NCBI GenBank assembly: GCA_021030915.1
Contig: JAGEMR010000041.1
Coordinates: forward strand, 62,001-126,000
Direction of reading: 5' to 3'
Origin: Astrothelium macrocarpum
Taxonomy: Eukaryota; Ascomycota; Dothideomycetes; Trypetheliales; Trypetheliaceae
Length of the DNA stretch: 64,000 nucleotides
Position 1 is the first letter of the stretch, and every line of letters starts with the position of its first letter. The translations under genes and the position numbers were made by a program. Positions 1 through 11,474 of the stretch are shown here, in pieces. The notes beneath the pieces are model-generated. The model worked only from the letters and a program-made list of their open reading frames with translations, searched no databases and was not told the origin of the DNA.

Positions 1-305
1 TGATAAACTGATTAGATCCAGCTGTTCAGACGTGAGACATCCTCACAGAAGCCGCAGTAGGAAATGTGGTAGACTGCAAGGCATTGCATTCTCCACGGAT
101 ATGCCATAGACTTCTCCGAGACATTTCTACGTGGTTAGGCATTGATTTACTTGAGAAGCATCTCTTAATATTGTACCATCTTTTATTAATGGAGGTTTTC
201 CAATGCACATACAGCAAACCGTATCTTTTACAATCTACGACGCGTTCAGGTGCCAAGGTGGTGGTCCAATGATTTATTGTGGAATGAGAGGTCATGATCA
301 CTTAC
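1..305. other. Sequence downstream of the SLC12 5' exon, no gene seen
   Basis: This stretch follows the donor splice site of the cotransporter exon on the minus strand. I see none of the expected second to fourth membrane segments of the transporter in any frame, and no other recognisable gene. It is either the start of an unusually long intron or unrelated DNA that replaced the rest of the gene. Confidence 0.4.
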
Positions 306-798
306 CCATCATCGCAAGAAACCCGCTTTGGCCAAGTATAAAGCCAAAGCGGAGGAACATGAGAATGCTAAGCACATTCAAGCTCACTGGAACAAAAACC
401 CCTGCAAACGTGCCAAGTTTAGGTGTTTCTTTGCTTTGACGTGGGGGTTTGTACTCAGTCGGCTGCCTAAGAGATTGAGACGATTGCCTCTTTCTGGTTT
501 TGGGCTCATCTTCCTCAAGTCTGATCTTGCCACAACTTCCCCAGACGATCTTGTCCATCGAGAGCCATCCAAAGAGGCCTGCATTTTCTTGAGTGCCATC
601 GAAGCGATCTTGATTTTGCAGACTGGAGTTCCGCTGCGGTGACGGACTAACCCGGGAAGATTGAGGATCTCGATGATTCATATACAGAGATGCTCGTCTA
701 TTCAACTGAGCAGCCGTGTCTTCCGCAGTGCGGACTTGGAAACTGGTGCGACTTCGAAACATAGGTCTCTTGGCGTTACCTGGGGATAGAGAAGCCAT
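306..798 (-). CDS. Cation-chloride cotransporter (SLC12 family), 5' exon only
   Basis: The 164 codons give a Ser/Arg-rich cytosolic N-terminus, then the conserved entry to the first membrane helix of SLC12 proteins (KLGTFAGVFVP, LSILMFLRFG, LGQSG). Fungal members such as yeast Vhc1 move K+ and Cl- across the vacuolar membrane. The exon ends in phase 1 at a good GTAAGT donor at 305. The next helices are not found in the remaining 305 bases to the window edge, although introns here are typically about 50 nt. The gene is therefore partial in the window and possibly truncated in the genome. It is divergent from the amino-acid transporter gene across about 800 bp. The family call is firm; function is doubtful. 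Confidence 0.7.
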
Positions 799-1596
799 CG
801 CGAAAAGACTTGAAAAATCGAGTAAACGTGTTTGCAGTTCAATCTAGCAGTGGCAGTGAACGCTTCATTAAGTCAGTAGTTCCGGAAGCCAAGAATGGGG
901 TCTCTCGTTAGGTTTTAATCTGCATCTTTCAGACACGTGCTGTTTGCCTGTGGCTATGGAATCCAAAGAACGTTCGGAACAGTGGGAACAGCATAAGATT
1001 GGTGTCGGAGAAAGCGCAGGTAAGACTGTCGAATGAGAAAAACCCTAAAAAACCGTCCGAAGCGTGGGGGTTTTGGGCCAGATGATTTCTGAGGTCACAT
1101 TGTCAACACGGGGGCGAAGGATGGAATGACGATCCGCCGCGCGCGTGCCCACCCATCTCTTCTAAGCCCCACCGACGACAGATACAGCTTGGCATACACC
1201 GCCATGACAAGGCATCAAGCCGGTGTGTGCTTCCTCGTGACAGGCCTGCTTGAATGTTTAAAATGCAGAGGTCAAAGACCGCACCGCTTCTGAGGAGTGG
1301 AAAGTGCTCGTATTGCGACTCCGGTTTCTCGGCTCTTCTGTCGAGAGGGGCCGACGGCTTAAGGGTACCTGCGAATCAAATTTGAATCTTTGTTTTTTCT
1401 CTTTTCACAACAAATCTCACGTTGCACTTGGTCCGGTGCACCACTGCGTATTTATAACTAGTAACGCTCATATCCGTTCGTTGACTACGTTCAAATTCAT
1501 CCATGTCTACTTACGTCCCGTACTACAATCTTTCCGTGCCAAAATCTCTCCTATCCACCAATCGTAGCATTCTACGTGCCTTCAATATAAAGAAGC
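799..1596. promoter_or_regulatory. Divergent intergenic region between two transporter genes
   Basis: This 798-bp gap separates two oppositely transcribed transporter genes. A TATA-like tatttata lies near 1449, and pyrimidine-rich stretches near 1387-1402 lie upstream of the rightward start. ORFs here are short and unconvincing. A shared promoter is inferred from position only. Confidence 0.4.
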
Positions 1597-4027
1597 ATGT
1601 CTACGAGCAGACCACAGAGCTCGGAGCGGTCCAAAGTTCGTCCCGTACCAACACCAAGCTCTCATGAGCGTGTCCTATCCCTTGATGATGGGTCGCCTGC
1701 AAGAGCTTCACACACTGCAAAGCTAGCTACGCCGGTGCCCTCACAGAGTCTCGCCTCACGATCTCCACAGCAGACCTCTCGATCCAGTCAACTCGGAACT
1801 AAAGATCACTCACAAACTCAGACACCTCTTCCCGGGTTATCGGAGGGACAGTCGTCATTACCAGGACCTGGCGACTCAGCTTTGGCTCAAGCTCTTCGGG
1901 GATCATTGGGGCAAAGTCCGCCCAGATTTGGCACACCACCCCTTCGACAATATTCTCCGGCGGCTTTCGATGGCCATGATGAACGCCAAACAGTCAGAAG
2001 CAACTACGGTTCATTCGATCCTGCATCTGGACTTCAAGACGCTACCGGTCGAAGTCCAAATCCCGAAATCATTCGAAAGCATCTCGTCCAGCCAGCGTCG
2101 AGCACTTCTTTGAACAAAGCGCACCAAGAGGGAAATACAAGCAGTCGAGGTTTAGGAAAGCACAGTAGGGGCCACAGCGGTCAAGCAGACAATATGGAGG
2201 ATCAAGACAACGAAGAATTTTCCAGCTTGCAGCTGCAAGGTGGTGATACAACCAGAGGTATCTATAGATGGACAGAGCAAGCAGAAGCAGAAGGGACAAC
2301 CTCGCGACCGGGTCCCAATAAAAGAAGCAAGAGCTTGGATCTTGGGAGATTGCCCCCAGAAGATGAAGAGCTGGATGTCACAAGCATCAAACAGCCTCAG
2401 GGTTTCCGGAGAAATTACCTTCGAAGAGCGGCCAACGACCCTGCAAAGTCGCAGCAGAGTCCTATGCGGCCGCCGGCGTTTGCGACAGAAGCTCGACAGA
2501 GACCGCAATTCCTTGCCAACAACTTTCTCGAATTTCTCAGCTTGTACGGTCATTTTGCCGGCGAGGAGCTGACTGAGGATGATGAGGTCCTGGGACCTAA
2601 TGAGTACTTTTCGTCGGACATTTATGGTGACACAGAGACAGATGGTGCTGGTGATGGCGATGAAAGAGAATACGGCGAAGATAGTGCTCTTTTGACCCCT
2701 GGCAAAAGAAAGCGCAGAAGAAAAGAGAGACCTGTCGGTAACGTGAGTGCAGGTGGCGCAGCCATGATGTTACTGAAGTCGTTTGTCGGCACTGGTGTTC
2801 TTTTCCTTCCTCGAGCCTTTTATAATGGTGGCATGGTGTTTAGCAATGTCGTCCTTCTTGCCGTTGCCATTGTGAGCTATTACTGCTTCTGCCTATTGAC
2901 TCGCACACGTTTGGTCATTGGACAATCATTTGGTGACATGGGACAAGTTCTATATGGCAGCTGGCTCAAATTCCTTATCAATTTCTCTCTCGTCCTAAGT
3001 CAAATCGGCTTCGTCTCCGCATACATTGTTTTCGTCTCAGAAAATCTTCAGGCTTTCTTCCTTGCCGTCTCCAAATGCCAGTGGGACATCGACATTCGCT
3101 GGTTCATCTTTGGTCAGATGCTCATCTTCATGCCCATCTCCCTCATCCGCCAAATCCACAACCTCGAAAAATTTGTGCTGGTTGCCGACGCTCTCATTGT
3201 CCTCGGCCTCGTCTACCTCTACTACTACGACTTTTCCACCCTTGTCGCCCATCGCTGGACCCTCGATATTGTTGAGTTTAACAGCAACACATGGACGCTC
3301 TTCATTGGCACCGCCATCTTCACCTTCGAAGGCATTGGCCTTATCATCCCCATCCAGTCCTCCATGAAAGAACCCTCCAAGTTCCCCCGCGTCCTTGGCC
3401 TTGTCATGATCGGCATCACCGTCATCTTCCTCAGCTCAGGAGCCTTCTCGTATGCTGCCTTCGGATCGCACACCAAGACTGTCATCCTACTCAACATGCC
3501 ACAAGACAACCCCTTTGTCCAGACAGTTCAGTTCCTATACGCCACTGCCATCCTATTATCAACGCCTCTGCAGATATTTCCGGCCATTGAGATCAGCGCA
3601 CAGCAGTGCTTCAGCAAATCTGGAAAATATAACCCGTGGATCAAATGGCAGAAGAACTTCTTCCGCTTCTTTGTGGTCGCGGTCTGCGCTCTAATTGCGT
3701 GGATCGGGGCAGGCGATCTAGATAAATTTGTCAGCTTGGTGGGTAGCTTTGCGTGCATCCCGCTCGTGTACATCTATCCCGTAAGTCGAGACACAATGTC
3801 TTCCGTCTTTTACCACCTTTGGCCTTAATCTTTAAAGTAAACTAACATTGTCTCCATAGCCGATGCTCCATTTCAAAGCAGTATCCCGCACCACTCTCCG
3901 CAGGGCCATGGACATCGCGCTTGGTCTCTTTGGTGGTTTACTTATGGCATATACAACCGGACTAACTGTTGCGAGCTGGGTCAGCGGCGGTACTATGAAG
4001 GAGCCTGGATATTGCGGTGATAGATGA
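1597..4027 (+). CDS. Vacuolar amino-acid transporter, Avt3/Avt4 type (AAAP family)
   Basis: Two exons, 1597-3780 and 3860-4027, joined in phase 0 across a 79-nt GTAAGT...CATAG intron, encode 783 residues. Residues 1 to about 380 form a hydrophilic Ser/Pro/Gln-rich cytosolic domain with an acidic patch and a basic KRKRRRKER stretch. A membrane domain of about eleven helices follows, starting at GGAAMMLLKSFVGTG, the signature of the amino acid/auxin permease family. Long N-terminal domains are usual in fungal Avt3/Avt4, which export neutral and basic amino acids from the vacuole. The second exon supplies the last helix and short tail. Substrate cannot be read from sequence. I chose the first ATG because it opens the long frame just after upstream stops. 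Confidence 0.88.
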
Positions 4028-4501
4028 GTTGCTTTTGCTGCTCTGTACAAAGCAACTGCACCGTCTCTGCGGAAGAATGAGACGCGTTTTGAAAGAAATC
4101 CTCTTGTAGCGTTCGAGCGTTTGGCATAGCGTAGCATAGCATTGGTCTGAAACATTGGGTAAAAACCTTTCTCTTTAATGCTTTTTAGCCGTCGTAAACC
4201 CACGATATCTATATGCTGGTAATCTCATTATCGCTAGCCGGCGTCTGAATTAGCCTAACCAAAAGAGCATCGTCTGTCTCCTTAGCCGACATTCCTGGCA
4301 CGGTAAACGTTATTCTCTTCAAATCATCACGCGTAGCACGAATCGATTTTACCCTTTTCAACATTCGGGGTTACCGGGATTTACCCCCTTGCACCTAGCC
4401 TGTGCAGCGTCATAGCTATCTTAACTTTTATCTAGTGTGATGCATAAAATTAAGCACAAGGCCCTCGGTATTCATCATTTGCAAGCCTTGAACGTCCCAA
4501 G
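4028..4501. other. Intergenic, nothing recognised
   Basis: This holds the 3' flank of the amino-acid transporter and the promoter side of the next gene. A minus-strand ORF across 3832-4203 is a shadow of the transporter's last exon. Confidence 0.5.
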
Positions 4502-5389
4502 ATGAGTGTTTCTGAGCAAGCTGTTGCAAATGCCAAGACATTGTTTACAACGCTGGAAGGGAAATTTCCCTCGCAAACGTTGGGCGATGACAAATGGTAC
4601 CTCGTAACGGTCAGTCTAAATGAGGGTCCATCTAAATCCCATACTAATTCTACAAGATCTCAGCGTTGACTGGTGGAAGTATTCCAGAATTTGCGCCGGA
4701 GCTATACAAATACATCACCGCCAAACCCGAGTTCTCTGCTTCGGACGCACGCAAAAGCCTTATCCGCAGACTCAGGGAGGCATTGGTAAAATGCGTTCCC
4801 CTCGTCGGCATACCTAAAGTATTAGAAGCTATCTTCAAGATCAGCGCAGTCGAAAAGCCCGAGGACAAAGACTATACGTTTACGAGAAAGGATTGGCAAT
4901 GTAATGAAGCCAATGAACAACGCGGTGTCGATTGGATTAACAAACTTTATCATCAAAATATTAACAAGATTATGGACAAACTTGAAGCTCACAAGGATTT
5001 TGGTTTGTAAGAGGGTTCCATTTATGTCTTTATGCTAAATGATATTGCTAGAATGGCTCAGCAAAAACATCACATATGGTCTGTTCCTTTCAGATCGTCA
5101 GATACTCGACGATGTAGGTACCGAGTTAGTCGTCTTGTCTGCAATCATGATTCAGAACCTAAAAGATGAGACTGCTTGGCATTTACGTGGAACACGGAGG
5201 ATCGGGGTCAGCCAACAAGACGTGGAAACTATACAGCAATGTGTGAGTCAACGATACCTTGAATGACATCCTCCGGTATTCTGTTTGAGCTGAGTACTAA
5301 TTGGTTTCTAGATCGAACTGGTTGCGAAGTTTGCTGATGTGAGTCTGCACAAAGTACCGAGGGTCGCAGAAATTGAACACGAGGTATGA
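4502..5389 (+). CDS. AhpD-like / carboxymuconolactone-decarboxylase-fold protein, four exons
   Basis: My exon model is 4502-4609, 4657-5002, 5052-5242 and 5312-5389, giving 240 residues in one frame. The exons read through SALTGGSIPEF, REALVKCVPLVGIPK, EQRGVDWINKLY, TELVVLSAIM and the tail CIELVAKFADVSLHKVPRV. This is the pattern of a fungal AhpD-like all-helical family related to carboxymuconolactone decarboxylase and alkylhydroperoxidase D. I see no CXXC redox pair, so peroxidase chemistry is unproven. The second intron must use GTTTGT to keep frame. For the first, GTAACG at 4604 and GTCAGT at 4610 both keep frame and differ by two residues. Family moderately sure; reaction unknown. Confidence 0.7.
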
Positions 5390-5614
5390 TTGAAAAGGTA
5401 GTGCGTATGTTCCCAACCAAGGCTTGGTTCAAGGCATTCGATAGACCCTGTAGCACCCGGGCATAAGCCACAATTGCATCGTTTCTTAACAATTGAATTA
5501 GCGATATTAACGAGCTTTGTTATCGAGGTCTACATGTCAAGTCTCAAAGACCACTAATTCCAAGTAAACAAAGAAGCATCGTCAGAAATACCATTCGAAT
5601 TTTCTTTCTACTAG

Positions 5615-5830
5615 TTAGCGGATACTACGCTCGTCAAAGCCATTGAGAACAAAATTGATTAGATTACAGAAAGGCGCTTTGTGTCGGCTTTCAACGACCT
5701 CGAGTATAATAAGACTCGCCCTGACTTGTTCATAGATCCAACTCAACCCACAGACCCAACCGAAGTATCTTTTCCAGAATTTTTAACGCTGACACTTTGC
5801 TCTGATTACTTACAGCAAAAATACAAGTGA
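5615..5830 (+). pseudogene. Exon relic with an in-frame stop codon, family unknown
   Basis: After a good 3' splice site (TTTCTTTCTACTAG) a 50-codon frame runs from 5615 to 5764. It is broken by a single TAG at 5660 but otherwise protein-like (SAFNDLEYNKTRP, DLFIDPTQPTDPTE). It ends at a GTATCT donor, and a 51-nt intron leads to a final CAA AAA TAC AAG TGA. No start exon is identified between it and the AhpD-like gene. It reads as the 3' end of a degenerate or misunderstood gene. The family is not recognised. Confidence 0.3.
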
Positions 5831-5972
5831 ACGAACTTTAAGTTACATCCGAGTTTGTTGTCCTGATTAACAATCTACCACCTCTGATCCAAGATTGATT
5901 TCTGCTTTCTGTCTCCCACTACGATTCTTGGCTTCCAGATTGATTGAGATCAAAGGTGCCGAATAAAACACT

Positions 5973-7043
5973 ATGTCAGCAAAAGCCGCCATGAAAGGAT
6001 TTTTCTCTCTTCCGTTCGAGATACGGGAGATGATTTACGAGTACCTTTTACCCGAGGATCGTTTGATTAGCATATCACCCACCTTGGCGCTTCCTCAAGA
6101 ACGTGGAATCCGATATCTGAGTGCCACTAACGACCGAGCAAAACAAGAGATCATTCCCATCATTCAACGCAATTGCGGAATGCGCCTAATCATTCGGCCA
6201 AGTTACAACTGTATCGGTCATGACCTGTCAAGATTTCTGAAGCTCAACCCAGGGTGCAGAAAACCTATCGAAATATATTTTGATTATGATAATGACAAGC
6301 TTGATGCTCGCCATTATAAACCAAGGCACAAAGCGGTTCGAGACCTTGAGATCGTTTGCAAGCTACGTGACGAGTTGCGTACTGCGTTACAAATCCTAGA
6401 ACGATATCCAAGGCTTGCGCCTACCACGATTCGATTTCGAGACGAGCCTATACCATGCAATGGACGAACAGCGTGGGGCGATCCTTTTTGGACTGGAGAA
6501 TGTCCGACATGCAGACACCATGGAAATTTCGGCCTTTACTGTACGGTCATGGCACACCCAGAAAATACCGTGATTTGTTCATATTTCCATTTACTTTTGC
6601 ACACCTTCACCGAAAGGAAGGGATTTGTCGGCAAATTTGAAAGTATTCACATTGTACCATTGAGAGGAGTCTCCAGACCAAAGGAAGGCAAAATTTTGGG
6701 TCGTCCAAAGTTTCTGGTCCGAGACGACACGGACGAACCTTGGACAGATGAAGACGATACGAACGGGCTCAATTCCGCAGACGATATTGCCTTCGTGAAT
6801 GAATACAATTTCAGGGATGATTACTTCGAGAGTGAAGATGAATCTGATGCAGATCAGGATTTGGCAGATGCTACCTCGCGCGACTGGCACAGCGGGGGCA
6901 TCGATGACATGAATCAGATCATCAGAGACATAAAGGACGAGTTGGAAACTGGGACAGAACACGACGATTCTGTGCTCTGTTGCTGTCGTTTTCTGGACAA
7001 GTATTCTGTCGACCTGTATCTGAACACGCGAAAGCAATGCTGA
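5973..7043 (+). CDS. Hypothetical protein with F-box-like N-terminus
   Basis: A single-exon frame of 356 codons. The N-terminus has SLPFEIREMIYEYLL, the motif that opens many fungal F-box-like and 2EXR-type proteins. The middle carries a CPTCRHHG segment that could bind metal. The C-terminal third is very acidic (EDESDADQDL and similar) and ends with a cysteine cluster (VLCCCRF). Similar proteins are common and expanded in filamentous ascomycetes and mostly uncharacterised; a role in substrate recognition for ubiquitination is only a guess. No intron is needed. An overlapping 167-codon antisense frame is a shadow. Confidence 0.65.
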   Translation: MSAKAAMKGFFSLPFEIREMIYEYLLPEDRLISISPTLALPQERGIRYLSATNDRAKQEIIPIIQRNCGMRLIIRPSYNCIGHDLSRFLKLNPGCRKPIEIYFDYDNDKLDARHYKPRHKAVRDLEIVCKLRDELRTALQILERYPRLAPTTIRFRDEPIPCNGRTAWGDPFWTGECPTCRHHGNFGLYCTVMAHPENTVICSYFHLLLHTFTERKGFVGKFESIHIVPLRGVSRPKEGKILGRPKFLVRDDTDEPWTDEDDTNGLNSADDIAFVNEYNFRDDYFESEDESDADQDLADATSRDWHSGGIDDMNQIIRDIKDELETGTEHDDSVLCCCRFLDKYSVDLYLNTRKQC

Positions 7044-9088
7044 TATCAAACTTTCATATGCCTTGTGGACCAGATAGAACACTTCTGATGTCACCTATGT
7101 AATTTTTGGAGTGCCAATAGAACAGGAGCTCTACAGATATGTAAAGATATATCTATTGCATAAGAATACATATGCAAGCTCAGATAAAATGTTAAGCTAA
7201 GTAGCTAGTGTAATCGACCCGTTGATCATCATCATCATCATCATGAACTGCTGGTCCATGAAATACCTCACGTCTTTTTCGACTTATATCAAGATTTATT
7301 GTTCGACATTTGTTATCAAGTCAATTCGAGTAGAGTAAGAATGTGGTCTTGCGCGCGGAAAATTATGTAGACACCATGAATTATTTAGAATCAGCTTACT
7401 TATTGAGTCAAGTACACGAGACGTTAGTTCAGTAGGCTAACACGAATTCTCTGTTGTCCTCGAATGGACGAATTTCGTACTTCATGTGCTTCCTAGTTGC
7501 TGCGAGTTCTACACCGTCCGCAGAGCTTTCGGCAAGCACCGTAAGACAAAACGCTTGAAGGCTAAAGACTCAAACACAAATTATGAGTAGCTACAGATAG
7601 CTCCAAAGCAATGAAACAGTAAGCAAAGAAGGTTGCCAGAAGTGTTCGCTCTAAAATACAGCGAGAAGTAAATAGAAACAGTTTTAGAAGGATCGCATTT
7701 TCGCTATCAAACTAACAAGATGGGAGAAACAACAAAGCCATTTACCTCTAAAGATACTCAAATCGAATCTCGGAATCGCTCAAACTTGCATTCGAATGCA
7801 TTGCCTTATTTTTGTGGATTCAGTGTCGTCCCAACGTTCCTGATGAGGGATCTTCGCGAATTTGGGTTGCCACGATGCGAGCACGTGATCTAGGATCCTG
7901 CGGTCCTCTCTACCGTACTACTGAAGATAAACTTCCTTACTACTGCCTGAGGTGCTTCCTTGCCTCTATCTACCTAAGCTTACATCGATGCTATGAAGCA
8001 GCTTGCTAAACGTCTGTTACAAGGTAGAATGCCATCACAAATTCCGAGAAGCTTTATCAAATCCTCGATCCTCGAGCAACCGCATCATAAATTTTATCAA
8101 TCCGATACTCACAACACAGATCCTTATATATAGCTCGCCGGCTGCGAAAAGAGCAAGTCGCCAAGGCTTGCTCTCTCTATTATTCAGGTCGAATTGCTGT
8201 CCCTCCTCCCATTTTTTGATGCGCTGCCCCAATATCCGACCTTCTAAGCTTACTTTGCTGCCCATAAACGCCCTTCAAGCGATCCCATCAGTTTCTCACC
8301 ATTCCCCTGAGCATGAGACACTTTCTTCGATCCATGCCGTAAAATATGAGAGCATCCGTGTTCTGGCAGTGGTCCTTCCGGATGCAGCGGTTGGCTTCTC
8401 AAGTTGCCATGAAAGGTGGACCTATCGGATGATCTACAGAGCTTGAGAACTGAGAGATAGATGGGTACGTGGCGTCGGAACTATGAGGAACTTGAAACAG
8501 CGATAGGAGCAAGATCATTTTGTCAGAGAGATAGTAAGCAGAAGTGATGGTCGTTCGGATTGAGGTAAGTTGATTGCATATCAGTGTTCACCGCATACTT
8601 TAAGACATAGCCCTAGCAATACAGGGCTGTATAGAAACAAACTCTATTGTTGTACAAGAGATTAAATTGAGTGAACAGGACACAGTGCTGAAACGCCTGG
8701 AGACTTCTTGAGATCTTACGGATGAAAATATGTTGAAAGTCAGCTTCTTCTTCCTACAGCCTCATCCAGGCGTGAATGTCAAAAGAAAAACCTTATCCCA
8801 ACGATGCACAGCGTACTTCTCAGCACCAGCTAACCTCCAAAGCTTGCGAGTCTAACGGCTCCCTAAATCGCCCTTGTTAGCTCGATCGATAAATCGAAGA
8901 TTATCCCCATCTATAACAGGCTTTCCGAGATTTCGTCATTCATGTAATCCCAGCGATGACTACACTACGCTAGACACGGCCTGAGAAAGCAAATGGCAAA
9001 AGAATAAATTCCAAGAGAAACGCATAGAATATTGCGCTTCCTGGCTATACTCAGGAAGGAGAAGGCACAAATAGAAGAAAACCCACTT
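7044..9088. other. Long gene-poor region
   Basis: About 2 kb without a convincing gene. It includes a short ATC microsatellite at about 7225-7243. The longest ORF (8003-8446, plus strand) has an unstructured composition and overlaps a minus-strand frame, and I reject both. Nothing else is recognised. Confidence 0.5.
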
Positions 9089-9260
9089 TTAACGTAAGTT
9101 CCGCTGTTTAGTGTATCGATGCTGAGCGGCCAAGACTCTTTGCCAGAATAAAGCTATTCAGCAGGTTCGGTAATGATCAGGACCGAAGATGGATTCATGC
9201 ATTCTGCTTCGCCACTCCTCTTAGCACCACTTCTCTTCCTTATCGGACAATCAAGAGGGA

Positions 9261-10061
9261 TCAGAGAATACTTACTTTGTCGAATATTCCTGCTTTCTTT
9301 CCCTTACCGTAGTGTGCTTTGAGTCCGCGTAACTCCCATATTAGCCTTTTCTCGGGAAGCTGCTTAATAAATTCCGCATCGCCTGCTTGGATCTCTCCCT
9401 GCAGCCATCCGATTTGCCTCAGAGTGGCTTTAATGTCTATTGAGGAATGTTGCGCTTCCTGCTCGCCCTCCCGAGCAGATTCAGCCAGACCACTGGAAGA
9501 AGGTGTTTTGCTGAGAACCTTGGGATTTTCGCCCACTGGCGTCAACTGTCCGTCGGCCTTCCAGTATACATCTTTCACACACTTAAGAAGCTCATGCCAG
9601 TGCTTTCGTTCCTGCGATTCTGTGAGTTCTGACAGTAGGTCTGGCAGTCTTGTTCGCTCTTCATCTAGTTCCTTCTCCACATTTTGCCATTGGCTTTGAA
9701 GGACCCGGTTTTCGAACCCATTGTGAAAAGTCTCATTGCGTAGGGCATACTTTTCGCATATCCAGAGAGCCTGGTCATGGACTTCTTTTTTTCTGGGATC
9801 ATCTCCGTTGAAGCTCACGACATCTTCCGAAGTTGCAACAATTTTTTCAGCCCCGGACTGGATAGCGTTCAGCATGTTGTCGCGCTTAGACTGAGCATCT
9901 CCGTCGTTGCAAGGATTGTCGATTGTGCGTACAATCTCGGTCCAAGTCTTGCCTTGCAACGCATCGTTCGTCAAGAGAGCATAGTACTTCAGGGCCCGAC
10001 AATATGCAGCGAGGTAATCTCCGAAACGAGCTAGGATTCGCATCTCGTCAGCCGCGTCCAT
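9261..10061 (-). CDS. Uncharacterised, mostly helical protein
   Basis: A 266-codon frame with coding-like composition: charged, helix-forming stretches such as QWQNVEKELDEERTRLPDLL and RLIWELRGLKAHYG. No domain is recognised. The last codons before the stop sit on a perfect GTAAGT at 9275, right after GIFDK. A downstream exon is therefore likely; one option is acceptor CTCAG at 9122 and a short exon 9089-9121 ending in TAA, with a 153-nt intron. The start follows a long frame of poor composition that I take as 5' leader. Its position next to a HET gene suggests an accessory gene, but I cannot name a function. Confidence 0.5.
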   Translation of the reverse strand: MDAADEMRILARFGDYLAAYCRALKYYALLTNDALQGKTWTEIVRTIDNPCNDGDAQSKRDNMLNAIQSGAEKIVATSEDVVSFNGDDPRKKEVHDQALWICEKYALRNETFHNGFENRVLQSQWQNVEKELDEERTRLPDLLSELTESQERKHWHELLKCVKDVYWKADGQLTPVGENPKVLSKTPSSSGLAESAREGEQEAQHSSIDIKATLRQIGWLQGEIQAGDAEFIKQLPEKRLIWELRGLKAHYGKGKKAGIFDKVSIL

Positions 10062-11474
10062 TATATCGCTACAGCAACCGAGAGACGAGTGAACGCTTTT
10101 GCAATGTCAAAGCTGGTTATCGAGAGTGGTGTGAAAAATCGTGAACAGAGGCAGGAGGAGGAAGACGATGACGGTTCGAATGTCAAATCCTGTAGCGAAT
10201 CGCTATCAAGGCGAAGCGCTTTGCATGTATATATTGGGCAGGTTGGTACATGGCCTTTGCGTTGTTTGTTTGCTAGTGAGACTATGTGCAATGACTCAAT
10301 GCTACATGTTGAAAGGACTGCGCAGTAAACAGACTTTTTGGATTGCTGTAGACCTAGATATGCAGAAGACAATGCTTGACTGCATACAGGACCTGCTTTA
10401 TGCAGTCGATCAAGATGACAGAGAAACCTTTTCCGCATGAAACAAGGAAAAGGCTGAATGACACAGTTCGTCGAATATTCATTTCGGCGCCTGAGGGCAT
10501 TTACATACAGGCGCGCCATCGATTGTTCCATATTGTGGTGGGAAATAGAGAGACGTGTAGACATCTTCTCATAGAACAAAGCCAGGTCGAGCTGGGACCA
10601 CTGTGGCGCCAGTCGCGGGCCAAACGCAGTGCAAACTGCATATCCCCACTACTATCATTCCATATTTGTCTTGCATGTCCAAACGGAATCTAGAAAAGCG
10701 CGCATACTCAACGTTGAGACCCTAGAGTGGCCAATTCTCAGCTCGATCGTCAATGAAACGCTTCCTGACATTCGGCAGGCTTATAGAGCACCATTTTAGG
10801 GTGACCAGATCACTGAATCTTATGGATGGTCTTTGTTCTCTATATTTAGACTGAACAAGATCTATATGCAGGGCGTCGTTTGATAAGAGTCTCCGGGAAC
10901 TTGCTGTCGGATACCAGTGAAGCTACAGCCAGTGGTGTGACATGAAGTCCGATAGCTTCGAGAAAAATTTCTTTGTGTTCGTTTCAGAAGCAGAGCTAAA
11001 AGAGCGGACTATGCTATTCTATTCCGAGATGCTTGGACGTGGAAGGGTCGATAAATTGTAGAGACAGACAATGTTAACATTTGCGAGATTGGAGGATATC
11101 GAACAGAACATGTATAAAAGTGAGCTGCAGCTGGACCAGGTGAAATAATTCTAGGCTACGATAAATATGTACAGTTGAATGAGAGAGATGAGAATGTGTG
11201 GAGTCAGCAAGTAGTAGCTTTGAAGGCACCGTCATACAAGGCGAACGACTGACAGGGGAGCAAAGGAGATGAGTACTCCGGCGGGAAGAAAATCGACTTA
11301 CTAGCTTCAAGGTTTCAGTCTCTACCACCGTTTAGCCTCAAAGAAGGCAAGATCCTGCTCTTGTTGCCTCAATAAAGACTTTTGGGATAACACTCATGAC
11401 GCTTGGGCAAAATTTAGGCTATAGAGGAGTTTCGCGATGCCATACTGGGTAACCCATCGCATTGACAACATAAT
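10062..11474. other. Intergenic between the helical protein and the HET gene
   Basis: No gene recognised. A 172-codon minus-strand frame (10061-10579) ends exactly at the start of the downstream gene, has Ser- and Cys-rich low-complexity composition, and is probably leader sequence. Other ORFs are short. Confidence 0.45.

Noticed and set aside
8003..8446. 148-codon plus-strand ORF
   Set aside because: The composition is not protein-like, there is an overlapping minus-strand ORF, and no splice signals or known motif support it.
10061..10579. 172-codon minus-strand ORF directly upstream of the helical-protein gene
   Set aside because: It is low-complexity and Cys/Ser-rich, and its stop touches the next start codon. 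It fits a 5' leader better than a gene.
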